A stretch of DNA of 64,000 nucleotides from DATCZB01 sp035513215. GTDB lineage: Bacteria; Pseudomonadota; Gammaproteobacteria; Steroidobacterales; Rariloculaceae. The stretch spans positions 38,043-102,042 of the forward strand of contig DATKCK010000015.1 in NCBI GenBank assembly GCA_035513215.1, in the 5' to 3' direction. This document shows, one piece after another, positions 50,208-58,466 of the stretch. Numbering within the stretch: position 1 is the stretch's first letter; each line of letters starts with the position of its first letter. A program made the position numbers and the translations under genes. Below the pieces are notes generated by a model. The model made no database searches and was not told the origin of the DNA. It saw only the letters and a list, made by a program, of their open reading frames with translations.

Positions 50208-51332
50208 TCAGCCTGCGCCTATTTCCTTGCGCACGACTGCCGCCCCTTCGGCGAGATTCTTGAGCTTCATCTTTGCAACCATTCGGGACAGCGGCTTGAG
50301 TCCGCAGTCGGTGCTCAGAGTCACCTTTTCGGCCGGCACATGCTTGAGGACCTGGCGGGTCCGCTCGGCAATGACGTCGGGCGGATCGATCATGTTGGAG
50401 CGAATGTCCAATACGCCGACCTGCACACCCTGGTTATCGGGCAGGTTGGCAAGAAAGTCCACACCGTCCATCTCGCGGTTGGCGTAGTCGAGGACGAACT
50501 CGTCAACACCCTCCGTACCGAAGAAATGGGGGAGGACGGTCTGGTAGCCCTGCGGGAACGACGCGCTGAGAATGTCGTTACCCCAGGCGTTGCCGAAGCA
50601 GAAGTGCCATCCGATCTTGGCGTCGACGCCGTCGCACATCATCTCGATGCTCTTGCGGACCCACTTGTAATCGTTCTCGTCGCCCGTGAACAGCGGCAGC
50701 CAGGAGCCGAGATCCTCTATCTGGAGGTACTTGGCGCCCGCAGCCACGAGTGCCTTCATCTCCTTGTTGAAAATCGGGCACAGCGCGAACGTGAGATCTT
50801 TGGCGCTCTTGTAGTGCGAGCTCTCATTAAAATAGACATGCCAGGCAAGATTGGCCGGGCCCGCGCCGATCGAGACCTTGACCGGGACACTGGCCGCCTT
50901 GTTGGCGATTTCGTACAGATCGACCCAGCGTATCGCGTCCGGGCCGCTGTCGACCGGGCCGATGTTGATGACACCGCCCCAGTCGTCCATGATGGCCTTG
51001 CCCTGGCTTGCGTCGGCTCCGACATAGGACGGGTGCGGATTGCGTGAGGGGTCAAAGCCCGGAATGCGCTCGTAGAGATACCAGCAGAACGACCCGATGA
51101 CGCCGACGTAGTCGTCGTACCACATGTTGCCGTCGGTCACGATATCGAGGCCGGCCTGCTCCTGATCGCGGATGACCGTAGTCACGGCATCCTGGAAGGT
51201 CTCCTCGTAATTGTGCTCCTTGAAGGCAACCCGGATGTCGCGCCCGAGCAGCTGTTGCGTGAACCATGCGGGTCGCGGGTACGATCCGACCATGGTCGTG
51301 GGCAGTATCGTATCTACGATTTTCTTTGGCAT
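50208..51332 (-). CDS. single-domain MetE-like methyltransferase (cobalamin-independent methionine synthase II family)
   Basis: 374 residues, only the catalytic C-terminal domain of MetE (full MetE is about 750). VGSYPRPAWF starts the fold. His243 and Cys245 (WHFCFGN) and Cys343 (STDCGLKP) match three zinc ligands; where MetE has Glu in ISIE, this protein has LDYANR with Asp282. Such short proteins use methyl donors other than methyl-THF-triglutamate in some organisms. It probably makes methionine from homocysteine and closes the cycle encoded next door; it could instead act on another thiol. Confidence 0.82.
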   Translation of the reverse strand: MPKKIVDTILPTTMVGSYPRPAWFTQQLLGRDIRVAFKEHNYEETFQDAVTTVIRDQEQAGLDIVTDGNMWYDDYVGVIGSFCWYLYERIPGFDPSRNPHPSYVGADASQGKAIMDDWGGVINIGPVDSGPDAIRWVDLYEIANKAASVPVKVSIGAGPANLAWHVYFNESSHYKSAKDLTFALCPIFNKEMKALVAAGAKYLQIEDLGSWLPLFTGDENDYKWVRKSIEMMCDGVDAKIGWHFCFGNAWGNDILSASFPQGYQTVLPHFFGTEGVDEFVLDYANREMDGVDFLANLPDNQGVQVGVLDIRSNMIDPPDVIAERTRQVLKHVPAEKVTLSTDCGLKPLSRMVAKMKLKNLAEGAAVVRKEIGAG

Positions 51333-51401
51333 TCTCGAATTCTCCCTGATTCTTCTTGTGCCTTGAGCCGGCCGCGGCCGGAGAGGCCGGAGTATAGCTA
51401 A

Positions 51402-51453
51402 AAATGGGGTCAGACCCCATTCAGGTTAATCTGAATGGGGTCTGACCCCATTT
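51402..51453. repeat. GGGTCAGACCCC palindromic repeat, copy 4
   Basis: Perfect 23-base arms (51402-51424 and 51431-51453), the longest copy, with a 6-base loop. It sits between the leftward aldehyde dehydrogenase and MetE-like genes, and ends on the last base of the aldehyde dehydrogenase stop codon. TATACT on the reverse strand (51396-51391) directly beside it could serve as -10 for the MetE-like gene. Confidence 0.92.
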
Positions 51454-52928
51454 CAAGGATTCATCAGGAACGGCGGCGGGTAATGGCGGCCGCCGCGCTC
51501 GAGCGTGATCCAGCGCAGCTCCGTGAACGTGTCGATGCCGGGCTTGCCGCCGTGTCGGCCGACACCGCTCGCGCCGATGCCGCCGAAGGGCACGTGCGGC
51601 TCGTCATTGATCGAGCTGTCGTTGATATGCGCCATTCCGGTTCTGAGGCGCTGCGCGATCGAGAAGCCGCGCTCCTCGTTGCGGGTGATGATGCCGGCCG
51701 AGAGCCCGTAATCGCTGTCGTTGGCGATCTCGACGGCCTCGTCATCGCTTCCGGCCCTCAGGATCGGCGCGACCGGGCCGAAAGTCTCCTCGCGGAAGAT
51801 GCGCATCTGCCGCGTGACGTTGCCGAGCACCGTCGGCTCGAAGAAGAGCCCGTCGCTTTTGCCGCCGCACAGAATCTCGGCGCCGGCCGCGACGGCGTCG
51901 TCCACCTGCTCGCGAATCTTGCCGAGCTGCGTGGCATTGATGACCGGCCCGATGCAGTTCGCCATCTCGCGCGGGTTGCCGACCTTGAGCTTCCTCGTGT
52001 TCGCGACGAGCTTCTCGGTGAACTCGTCGGCGATCGCCTGGGCGACGATGATGCGCTCGACTGACATGCAGATCTGGCCCTGATGCATGAACGCGCCGAA
52101 AGTCGCAGCATTGACGGCGTGCTCGATATCGGCATCGTCGAGCACGATCAGCGCGTCCTTGCCGCCGAGCTCGACGCAGCACTTCTTCAGTAGTCCGCCG
52201 GCCTGGGCGGCAATCTTGCGGCCGACTGCCGTCGATCCCGTGAAGCTGATCCCGTGAACGGCTGGATTGGATATGAGCTCGTCACCGACCTCGGCGACGT
52301 TGTCGCGCGAGCAGGTAACGACGTTGAAGACGCCCGGCGGCACGCCGGCCTCCTCGAGAATCTCGGCAAAGAGCAGGCCGCCCGCGACGGGGGTCTCCTC
52401 CGACGGCTTGAGCACGACGCAGTTGCCGACCGCGAGCGCGGGCGCGAAGCCGCGCGACGAGAGAATCATCGGGAAGTTCCAGGGCGATATGACGGCCACG
52501 ACGCCGAGCGGAACCCGCATCACGAGGCTGATCTTGCCGTGCTCGCTCGGCAGGATCTCGCCGTTCACCTGATAGGCGGCGGCCGCCGCCGCCCGAAAGA
52601 CGCCCGAGGCATAACCGGTCTCGAACATGCTTTTGCCGACCCACGAGCCACCCTCGTCGATCAGGACCTCCTGGATTTCCTTCGCCCGCGCTTCGAGCAC
52701 GTCTCCGGCCCTGTGCAGTATCCGCGCGCGCTGCGCGTGACTCATGCCCGACCACGCGGGAAATGCCGCCTGAGCGGCCTCGATCGCCGCACGCGCATCG
52801 GCACGCGTCGCATCGGCGACCTCGCGAAACACGTCGCCGTTCGCCGGGTTCATGACGGGGAATTTCCCGCCACCGGAAGCTTCGGACCAGCCGCCGTTAA
52901 TGTAGAGATCGCCGCTTGCGCTTGTCAT
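51453..52928 (-). CDS. aldehyde dehydrogenase (vanillin/benzaldehyde dehydrogenase-like)
   Basis: 491 residues from MTSASGDLYINGGW; GGAAACG precedes this ATG. PWNFP contains Asn151, ELGGKDAL contains the general base Glu253 and MHQGQICMS contains the nucleophile Cys287. The GLLFAEILEEAGVPPGVFNVV and the HINDSSINDEPHVPFGGIGASGVGRHGG end match NAD-dependent aromatic aldehyde dehydrogenases of the Vdh/XylC type. It oxidises an aldehyde to the acid in the cytoplasm. A promoter lies in the divergent spacer. Confidence 0.9.
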   Translation of the reverse strand: MTSASGDLYINGGWSEASGGGKFPVMNPANGDVFREVADATRADARAAIEAAQAAFPAWSGMSHAQRARILHRAGDVLEARAKEIQEVLIDEGGSWVGKSMFETGYASGVFRAAAAAAYQVNGEILPSEHGKISLVMRVPLGVVAVISPWNFPMILSSRGFAPALAVGNCVVLKPSEETPVAGGLLFAEILEEAGVPPGVFNVVTCSRDNVAEVGDELISNPAVHGISFTGSTAVGRKIAAQAGGLLKKCCVELGGKDALIVLDDADIEHAVNAATFGAFMHQGQICMSVERIIVAQAIADEFTEKLVANTRKLKVGNPREMANCIGPVINATQLGKIREQVDDAVAAGAEILCGGKSDGLFFEPTVLGNVTRQMRIFREETFGPVAPILRAGSDDEAVEIANDSDYGLSAGIITRNEERGFSIAQRLRTGMAHINDSSINDEPHVPFGGIGASGVGRHGGKPGIDTFTELRWITLERGGRHYPPPFLMNP

Positions 52929-52988
52929 TATCGTTTCCTCACCAGTTTCTTCGGAGAAGCTTTCGGATGCATGGGAGTTTGGGCGGTT

Positions 52989-53018
52989 AGTATAGTCAAG
53001 CCTTTCGAAGCCTGTCAT
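52989..53018 (-). promoter_or_regulatory. putative sigma-70 promoter of the aldehyde dehydrogenase gene
   Basis: On the reverse strand ATGACA (53018-53013) and TATACT (52994-52989) are 18 bases apart. Transcription would start near 52982, about 54 bases before the ATG at 52928. Read by eye. Confidence 0.45.
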
Positions 53019-53057
53019 GCTCGGACGGCCCGCTCCGACACCCGACATCGCGACGAC

Positions 53058-54590
53058 ATGGAACGCGTATTGCGACGCACGATATGGATTTGCCTGGCAA
53101 CCGCGCTCGCCGGCTGCGGCTCGATTCCGACCCGGACACCGCCGGCGGAACCCGCGGCGTTACCGGCCGCGACGAGCGGCACGCTGCACAGCGTCGCGCG
53201 GGAGGTCGCCGCCGGGCTCGATGACGGCGAGTCGGCGTTCTGGCTGCTCGACCGGGCCGACTTTTCCTTCGAGGTCAGACTCGCGCTCGCCGATCAGGCC
53301 GCCGATTCGCTCGATATCCAGTACTTCATCTGGGAGAAGGATCCGACGAGCCGCCTGTTTTCCCACCGCGTCGTTCAGGCGGCCGACCGCGGCGTGCGCG
53401 TCCGCATTCTGCTCGACGATCTGACGCTCAATGGCCAGGATGGCGAATTCCTGGCGCTCGATTCGCACCCGAACATCAGCGTCCGCTCGTTCAACCCGTG
53501 GCGGTCGCGCCGGAACATCGGCCGCGTCGGCGAGTACCTGCTCAACATCGACCGGCTCAATCACCGCATGCACAACAAGACCATTATCGCCGACCGGCAT
53601 TTCGCGATTCTCGGCGGCCGCAACATCGGCGACCGCTACTTCGGTGTTTGGGACGATTTCGTGCAAAACGATCTCGACATCATGGCGTCGGGCCCGGCCG
53701 CATCGGAGGTAGCGGATAGCTTCAACCTCTATTGGAACAGCAGTCTGAGCTATGCGATCGAGGATCTCGCAGGGAGAAAGGCGAAGCGGCAGGCGCTCGA
53801 GCCGACCACCGAGATGCTGCGGGCGAGCTATCTTTCGGAAGAGGCGCGGTTAATAGAATTTCCTTTACAGCCAGTAACTTGGGATGAATTATTCGAAAGG
53901 CTTGTTAATACCTACACGGCCGGTGCCGGTACGCTGTGGCAGGACCTGCCCGAGGTCGAGCTGGCCCGGCCGGACCAGCTTTACGCGCCGATATACGAGA
54001 TGCTCGAGATGGCCGAGCACCGCGTGCTGCTGAGCACAGCCTATCTGGTGCCGGATCAGGCCTTCGTCGATCTGCTCGCAGGAATTACGGCACGGGGCGT
54101 CGAAGTGACGGTGCTGACGAACTCGCTCGCCTCGAACAACCACAAGGTCGCGCACATGGCGTACAAGCCGTGGCGCAGGCGGCTGCTCGGGCTCGGGATC
54201 GAGCTCTACGAGGCGCGCGACGACTCGGCCTTCATCGGTGAGTATTCGGCGCCGCCGATAGAGCCCGAGTTTCTGGGGCTGCACTCCAAGGCCATCGTCG
54301 TCGACGATCGCCTGAGCTTCGTCGGCTCGCCGAACATCGACCCGCGCTCGCTGATCATCAACACGGAGCTGGGATTTTTCATTGACAGCGTCGAGCTTGC
54401 AGACCGCCTTACCGTCCTGATCGAGCGCGATATCTCGCCCGATGCGGCCTGGCGCGTCTATTTCGACGAGCGCGGGCGGATCAGATGGGAAAGCAGCGCC
54501 GGCGTCATCAGGAACCAGCCCGCGCTCGGCTTCCTCCAGCGCGTGGCGGCATTCTTCATCAACCTGCTACCGCTGAAGTCGCAGGCCTGA
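53058..54590 (+). CDS. phospholipase D family lipoprotein (cardiolipin synthase ClsC-like)
   Basis: 510 residues. A lipobox (ALAGCGS) gives a lipoprotein. Two HKD motifs are intact: HNKTIIADRHFAILGGRN and HSKAIVVDDRLSFVGSPN. YFIWEKDPTSRLFSHRVVQAADRGVRVRILLDD is typical of the ClsC/PLD family. It would join or transfer phospholipid head groups in the periplasm. A 65-base patch at 53849-53914 has AT-rich codons unlike the rest of the gene. A palindromic repeat follows the stop. Confidence 0.9.
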   Translation: MERVLRRTIWICLATALAGCGSIPTRTPPAEPAALPAATSGTLHSVAREVAAGLDDGESAFWLLDRADFSFEVRLALADQAADSLDIQYFIWEKDPTSRLFSHRVVQAADRGVRVRILLDDLTLNGQDGEFLALDSHPNISVRSFNPWRSRRNIGRVGEYLLNIDRLNHRMHNKTIIADRHFAILGGRNIGDRYFGVWDDFVQNDLDIMASGPAASEVADSFNLYWNSSLSYAIEDLAGRKAKRQALEPTTEMLRASYLSEEARLIEFPLQPVTWDELFERLVNTYTAGAGTLWQDLPEVELARPDQLYAPIYEMLEMAEHRVLLSTAYLVPDQAFVDLLAGITARGVEVTVLTNSLASNNHKVAHMAYKPWRRRLLGLGIELYEARDDSAFIGEYSAPPIEPEFLGLHSKAIVVDDRLSFVGSPNIDPRSLIINTELGFFIDSVELADRLTVLIERDISPDAAWRVYFDERGRIRWESSAGVIRNQPALGFLQRVAAFFINLLPLKSQA

Positions 54591-54603
54591 GCTTGCGGAC
54601 TTG

Positions 54604-54660
54604 GGGTCAGACCCCATTTTCCCAGGGAAAATGGGGTCTGACCCTAACTTGTCTGACCCC
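54604..54660. repeat. GGGTCAGACCCC palindromic repeat, copy 5 with a trailing half unit
   Basis: Arms 54604-54623 and 54625-54644 form a 20-base stem, then GTCTGACCCC occurs again at 54651-54660. It lies between the convergent PLD gene and fdxA and probably separates the two transcripts. Confidence 0.9.
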
Positions 54661-54673
54661 GGCTTGTCACCCT

Positions 54674-54997
54674 TCAGCGCTCGAGATGCTCGAGCTTGTC
54701 CTTGACGTCTTTCCAGTCGTCGGCGTCCGCCGGGGGATCCTTCGCCTGGGCGATGACGGGCCATCCCTTCGAGAGCTCGGCGTTGAGCTCGAGAAACTTC
54801 TCCTGGCCCTCCGGAATATCGTCCTCGGAGACGATCGCGTCGACGGGGCACTCCGGCTCGCAGAGCGTGCAGTCGATGCACTCTTCGGGATCGATGACCA
54901 GCATGTTGGGCCCTTCGTGGAAGCAGTCGACGGGGCAGACCTCGACGCAATCCGTGTATTTGCACTTGATGCAGCTTTCGAGCACGAGAAAAGTCAT
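54674..54997 (-). CDS. fdxA: seven-iron ferredoxin, FdxA type
   Basis: 107 residues. SCIKCKYTDCVEVCPVDCF and CIDCTLCEPECPVDAI give the [3Fe-4S]/[4Fe-4S] arrangement of Azotobacter-type FdxA, with the usual 45-residue C-terminal extension (KFLELNAELSKGWPVI). It is an electron carrier in the cytoplasm. It is co-oriented with the 2Fe-2S ferredoxin, and both are divergent from korAB, so one is the likely redox partner. Confidence 0.94.
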   Translation of the reverse strand: MTFLVLESCIKCKYTDCVEVCPVDCFHEGPNMLVIDPEECIDCTLCEPECPVDAIVSEDDIPEGQEKFLELNAELSKGWPVIAQAKDPPADADDWKDVKDKLEHLER

Positions 54998-55036
54998 CTG
55001 TCGATCCTCTCAGATTTGTGCCTATCAGATCTGTGC

Positions 55037-55357
55037 CTAAATTTGCGCAGTGGGAACATGCACCGTTATCCCGTCGATCTCGTCGCTGACGCGCAGCTGA
55101 CAGCTCAGGCGGCTGTTCGGCCGCCGGTCGATCACGCAGTCGAGCATGCCGTCCTCGAGGGAATCGGGTGGGGGTAGCTTACCCAACCATTCGTCTTCGA
55201 CATAGACGTGGCAGGTGGCGCAGGAGCAGGCCCCGCCGCATTCGGCAACGATCCCGTCGATATCGTTGTCGATGGCCGTTTCCATAATGGAGTCGCCGGA
55301 CAAGGCCTCGACCTCGGACGAGCTCCCATCCGGCTGGATGAATCTAACTCTGGGCAT
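55037..55357 (-). CDS. fdx: [2Fe-2S] ferredoxin, ISC/adrenodoxin type
   Basis: 106 residues. The cluster motif ECGGACSCATCHVYV and the later Cys in SRLSCQLRV give the four ligands of adrenodoxin-like ferredoxins. It starts MPRVRFIQPDGSSSEVEA. It could serve the oxidoreductase divergently encoded or a monooxygenase elsewhere. Confidence 0.93.
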   Translation of the reverse strand: MPRVRFIQPDGSSSEVEALSGDSIMETAIDNDIDGIVAECGGACSCATCHVYVEDEWLGKLPPPDSLEDGMLDCVIDRRPNSRLSCQLRVSDEIDGITVHVPTAQI

Positions 55358-55440
55358 CTACGGCGCCGCCCCGTCGGGCGATCCCTTCGGTCCATGAAAT
55401 ATGCTTATGCCGTCGTAGTCTATTGTCGCGGGCGGGAGGG

Positions 55441-55446
55441 TATACT
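55441..55446 (+). promoter_or_regulatory. possible -10 element upstream of korA
   Basis: TATACT preceded by GGG in the 179-base divergent spacer, about 90 bases before the korA ATG. No good -35 is visible at 16-18 bases, so this is weak. Confidence 0.25.
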
Positions 55447-55536
55447 ATCACGCCACTCAGGCCGCAGTTACCTCCTTATACTTATGCCGTTCGCTTGGCT
55501 TGCCCGGCTGAGCGTGTTTGGGTGGATCCGATAGAA

Positions 55537-57432
55537 ATGGAAGTGAGCCAGGAATTCAGCGCTGAATCGATCGTCGTCCGGTTCGCCGGAGATTCGGGCG
55601 ATGGCGTTCAGCTCATGGGAACGCAGTTCGTCGCATCGACGGCCCTGTCCGGTCGCGACTTCTTGACGTTCCCTGACTACCCGGCCGAGATTCGGGCCCC
55701 GGTGGGCACGACCTTCGGCGTCTCGGCTTATCAGATCAACCTCGGCGCACGCCCGATCACGACTGCCGGCGACGCGCCCAGGGTTCTGGTTGCCTTCAAT
55801 CCCGCCGCCCTCAAGGTCAATCTCCCGCTGCTCGAGGACGGCGCCCTGGTCGTGCTGAACTCGGCGAGCTTCACCGCCAAGAACCTGTCCAAGGCCGGCT
55901 ACGCCGAAGACCCGAGGGGCACCGGCGAGCTCGATTCCTATCAGCTCGTCGACGTCGACATGACGGAAATGACGCTCGAGGCCGTCAAGCCTTTCGGGCT
56001 CAGCAAGAGCGACGCCGGCCGCTGCAAGAACTTCTGGGCACTCGGCCTGGTGCAATGGATGTTCGGCCGGGACGTCAAGGTCATCGAGCAATGGCTCGAG
56101 AAGAAGTTCGCCAAGAACGAGCAGATTCTCGGGGCGAATCGGGCCGCGCTGCACGCCGGACATGCCTACGGCGAAACCGCCGAGCTCGGCGCGGCGATGC
56201 CGCACCTTGCGACCGATCCGGCGAAGTTCGATCCGGGTGAATACCGCGGCGTGCGCGGCAGCGACGCGTTGGCACTCGGGCTCGCAGCAGCCGCCGAGCT
56301 TGCCGATCTGCCGCTGGTCTTTTGCTCCTATCCGATCACGCCGGCATCGCCGCTCTTGCATCAGCTCGCTCGCATGGGCGATCTCGGCGTCGGCATATTC
56401 CAGGCCGAGGACGAGATTGCGGCAGCCTGCGCCGCGATCGGCGCCTCCTACGGCGGCGCCATCGGCGTGACGTCGAGCTCGGGGCCCGGTATCGCGCTCA
56501 AGACCGAAGCGATCGGCCTGGCGATGAGCGCCGAGCTGCCGCTCGTCATCGTCGATTCGCAGCGGGGCGGTCCGTCGACCGGCTTGCCGACAAAGACCGA
56601 GCAGTCGGACCTTTATCTTGCGGTATACGGCCGCAATGCGGACGCTCCTTTGCCCGTCGTCTCCGCCCGTTCGCCGTCGGATTGCTTTCATGCGGCGATA
56701 GAGGCCGTCCGTATCGCGCTCCGCCACATGACGCCCGTGTTCCTGATGACAGACGGCTATCTCGCGAACGCGGCCGAGCCCTGGCGAATGCCGAAACTGA
56801 GCGAGATCGAGCCGATCAAGGCGAATCGTGCCGTTCCCGGCAAGACGCGCCGCGACGAGCTCTTCAAGCGCGACCCGGCCACGCTGGCGCGCCCCTGGGT
56901 CCCGCCCGGAACGCCCGAGCTCATGCACCGCATCGGCGGTCTGGAAAAGGACATCAACACCGGGAATATTTCCTACGACGCCGCCAATCACCACGCCATG
57001 ACGCAATTGCGGGCGCGGAAGGTTGCGCTCGTCGCCGACTTCATTCCCGACCAGAGCGTAGAGCGCGGCCCGTCCGAGGGCAAGATCGCCATCGTTGGCT
57101 GGGGCTCGACCTATGGGACGATTTATCAGGTCGTCCGAAAGCTCGAACGCATCGAGCCCTCGATCAGTCACATTCACGTTCGTTATCTGAGTCCGCTGCC
57201 GAAGAATCTGCGCCAGCTGCTCAAGGGATTCGAACGCGTCGTGATCCCCGAAATGAATAACGGCCAGTTCGCAACCGTAGTTCGCGACAAGCTCGGCATA
57301 GAGCCGATTCAGATCAATAAGGTCAGCGGTCAGCCGTTTCAGGTTCGCGAGCTGGTCGCGTTCATAAAGTCGATCCTCGAGAGCGACCAGGGCAACAACG
57401 TCGTGCAGATGGCACAGGGTGAGCGGTCATGA
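55537..57432 (+). CDS. korA: 2-oxoacid:ferredoxin oxidoreductase, alpha subunit (gamma-alpha fusion)
   Basis: 631 residues. The N-terminal gamma-type domain (VVRFAGDSGDGVQLMGTQF, PAEIRAPVGTTFGVSAYQIN) is followed from about residue 245 by the alpha domain (YPITPASPLLHQLA, AEDEIAAACAAIGASYGGA, SSGPGIALKTEAIGLAMSAE, DSQRGGPSTGLPTKTEQSDL). It oxidises 2-oxoglutarate or pyruvate with CoA and ferredoxin. The frame is open upstream, but GGTGGA about ten bases before 55537 supports this ATG. It overlaps korB by four bases. Confidence 0.94.
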   Translation: MEVSQEFSAESIVVRFAGDSGDGVQLMGTQFVASTALSGRDFLTFPDYPAEIRAPVGTTFGVSAYQINLGARPITTAGDAPRVLVAFNPAALKVNLPLLEDGALVVLNSASFTAKNLSKAGYAEDPRGTGELDSYQLVDVDMTEMTLEAVKPFGLSKSDAGRCKNFWALGLVQWMFGRDVKVIEQWLEKKFAKNEQILGANRAALHAGHAYGETAELGAAMPHLATDPAKFDPGEYRGVRGSDALALGLAAAAELADLPLVFCSYPITPASPLLHQLARMGDLGVGIFQAEDEIAAACAAIGASYGGAIGVTSSSGPGIALKTEAIGLAMSAELPLVIVDSQRGGPSTGLPTKTEQSDLYLAVYGRNADAPLPVVSARSPSDCFHAAIEAVRIALRHMTPVFLMTDGYLANAAEPWRMPKLSEIEPIKANRAVPGKTRRDELFKRDPATLARPWVPPGTPELMHRIGGLEKDINTGNISYDAANHHAMTQLRARKVALVADFIPDQSVERGPSEGKIAIVGWGSTYGTIYQVVRKLERIEPSISHIHVRYLSPLPKNLRQLLKGFERVVIPEMNNGQFATVVRDKLGIEPIQINKVSGQPFQVRELVAFIKSILESDQGNNVVQMAQGERS

Positions 57433-58421
57433 GCGCAGTTCTGACAGCGAAAGACTTCACCAGTGAGCAGGAGGTTCGCTGGTGCCCGGGATGCGGCGAC
57501 TACGCCATCCTCAAAGCCGTGACGCGCGCGCTGGCGGACGTCGGGGCGACCCGCGAGAAGACGGTATTCGTCTCGGGCATCGGCTGTGCCTCGCGCTTTC
57601 CTTATTACATAGAGAGCTACGGCTTTCATACGATTCACGGGCGCGCGCCGGCCGTTGCCACGGGGCTCAAGCTCGCCAATCCCGAGCTCGACGTCTGGGT
57701 CGTGACCGGTGACGGCGACGGTCTTTCGATCGGTGGCAATCATCTGCTGCACGCGCTGAGGCGAAATGTCGGTCTCAAGATCCTGCTCTTCAACAACGAG
57801 GTCTACGGGCTGACCAAGGGTCAGTACTCGCCGACGTCACGGCAGGGCACGCGCTCTCCATCGACGCCGACGGGCTCGTTCGAGGCGCCCGTCTCGCCGT
57901 GCGAGTTCGCACTCGGCGCCGGCGCACGCTTCATCGCGCGCGCCATCGACGTCGACAAGCCCGGTCTCGGCGGCGTGCTCGAGGCGGCGCACGCCCACAA
58001 CGGCGCCTCGTTCGTCGAGATCTATCAGAACTGCATCGTCTACAACGAGAACGTTTTCGAGTCGTTCACGGGCAAGGAGCATGCTGCCGAGAGGCAGCTT
58101 CGCGTCGAGCACGGCAGGCCGCTCGTCTTCGCTGAAGGCAAGCGCGGTCTCGCCTTCAATCTCGAGGCGTTCGGACTCGAGGTCGTCGACGCCGAGGCCG
58201 AGGCCGATCGTGTCCTGACGCACGACGAGACTAATCCGAATCTCGCCGGCATGCTGCTCGCGCTCAAGGAGCCGGAGTTCCCGGTTGCGCTCGGCGTGAT
58301 TTATCGCGACCCGGCAACGAGCTTCGAGCAGGGGTTCTACGCCGCGCATCCCACCGGGATGAGGCGCACGGCGAGCGTCGACGATGCGATGCGCAAGACC
58401 AACACCTGGTGGGTCGAGTAG
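57429..58421 (+). CDS. korB: 2-oxoacid:ferredoxin oxidoreductase, beta subunit
   Basis: 330 residues. RWCPGCGDYAILKAV, SGIGCASRFPYYIESYGFHTIHGRAPAVATGLKLA and VVTGDGDGLSIGGNHLLHAL are the thiamine diphosphate binding segments of the beta subunit. No extra 4Fe-4S ferredoxin domain is present, so electrons leave through a separate ferredoxin, in keeping with fdx and fdxA nearby. It converges on the dipeptidase gene with 45 bases between. Confidence 0.95.
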   Translation: MSAVLTAKDFTSEQEVRWCPGCGDYAILKAVTRALADVGATREKTVFVSGIGCASRFPYYIESYGFHTIHGRAPAVATGLKLANPELDVWVVTGDGDGLSIGGNHLLHALRRNVGLKILLFNNEVYGLTKGQYSPTSRQGTRSPSTPTGSFEAPVSPCEFALGAGARFIARAIDVDKPGLGGVLEAAHAHNGASFVEIYQNCIVYNENVFESFTGKEHAAERQLRVEHGRPLVFAEGKRGLAFNLEAFGLEVVDAEAEADRVLTHDETNPNLAGMLLALKEPEFPVALGVIYRDPATSFEQGFYAAHPTGMRRTASVDDAMRKTNTWWVE

Positions 58422-58466
58422 TAGCCTGAATCGGCCCCGCTGTGCGCCGCGGGATGCGAGGTCGGA

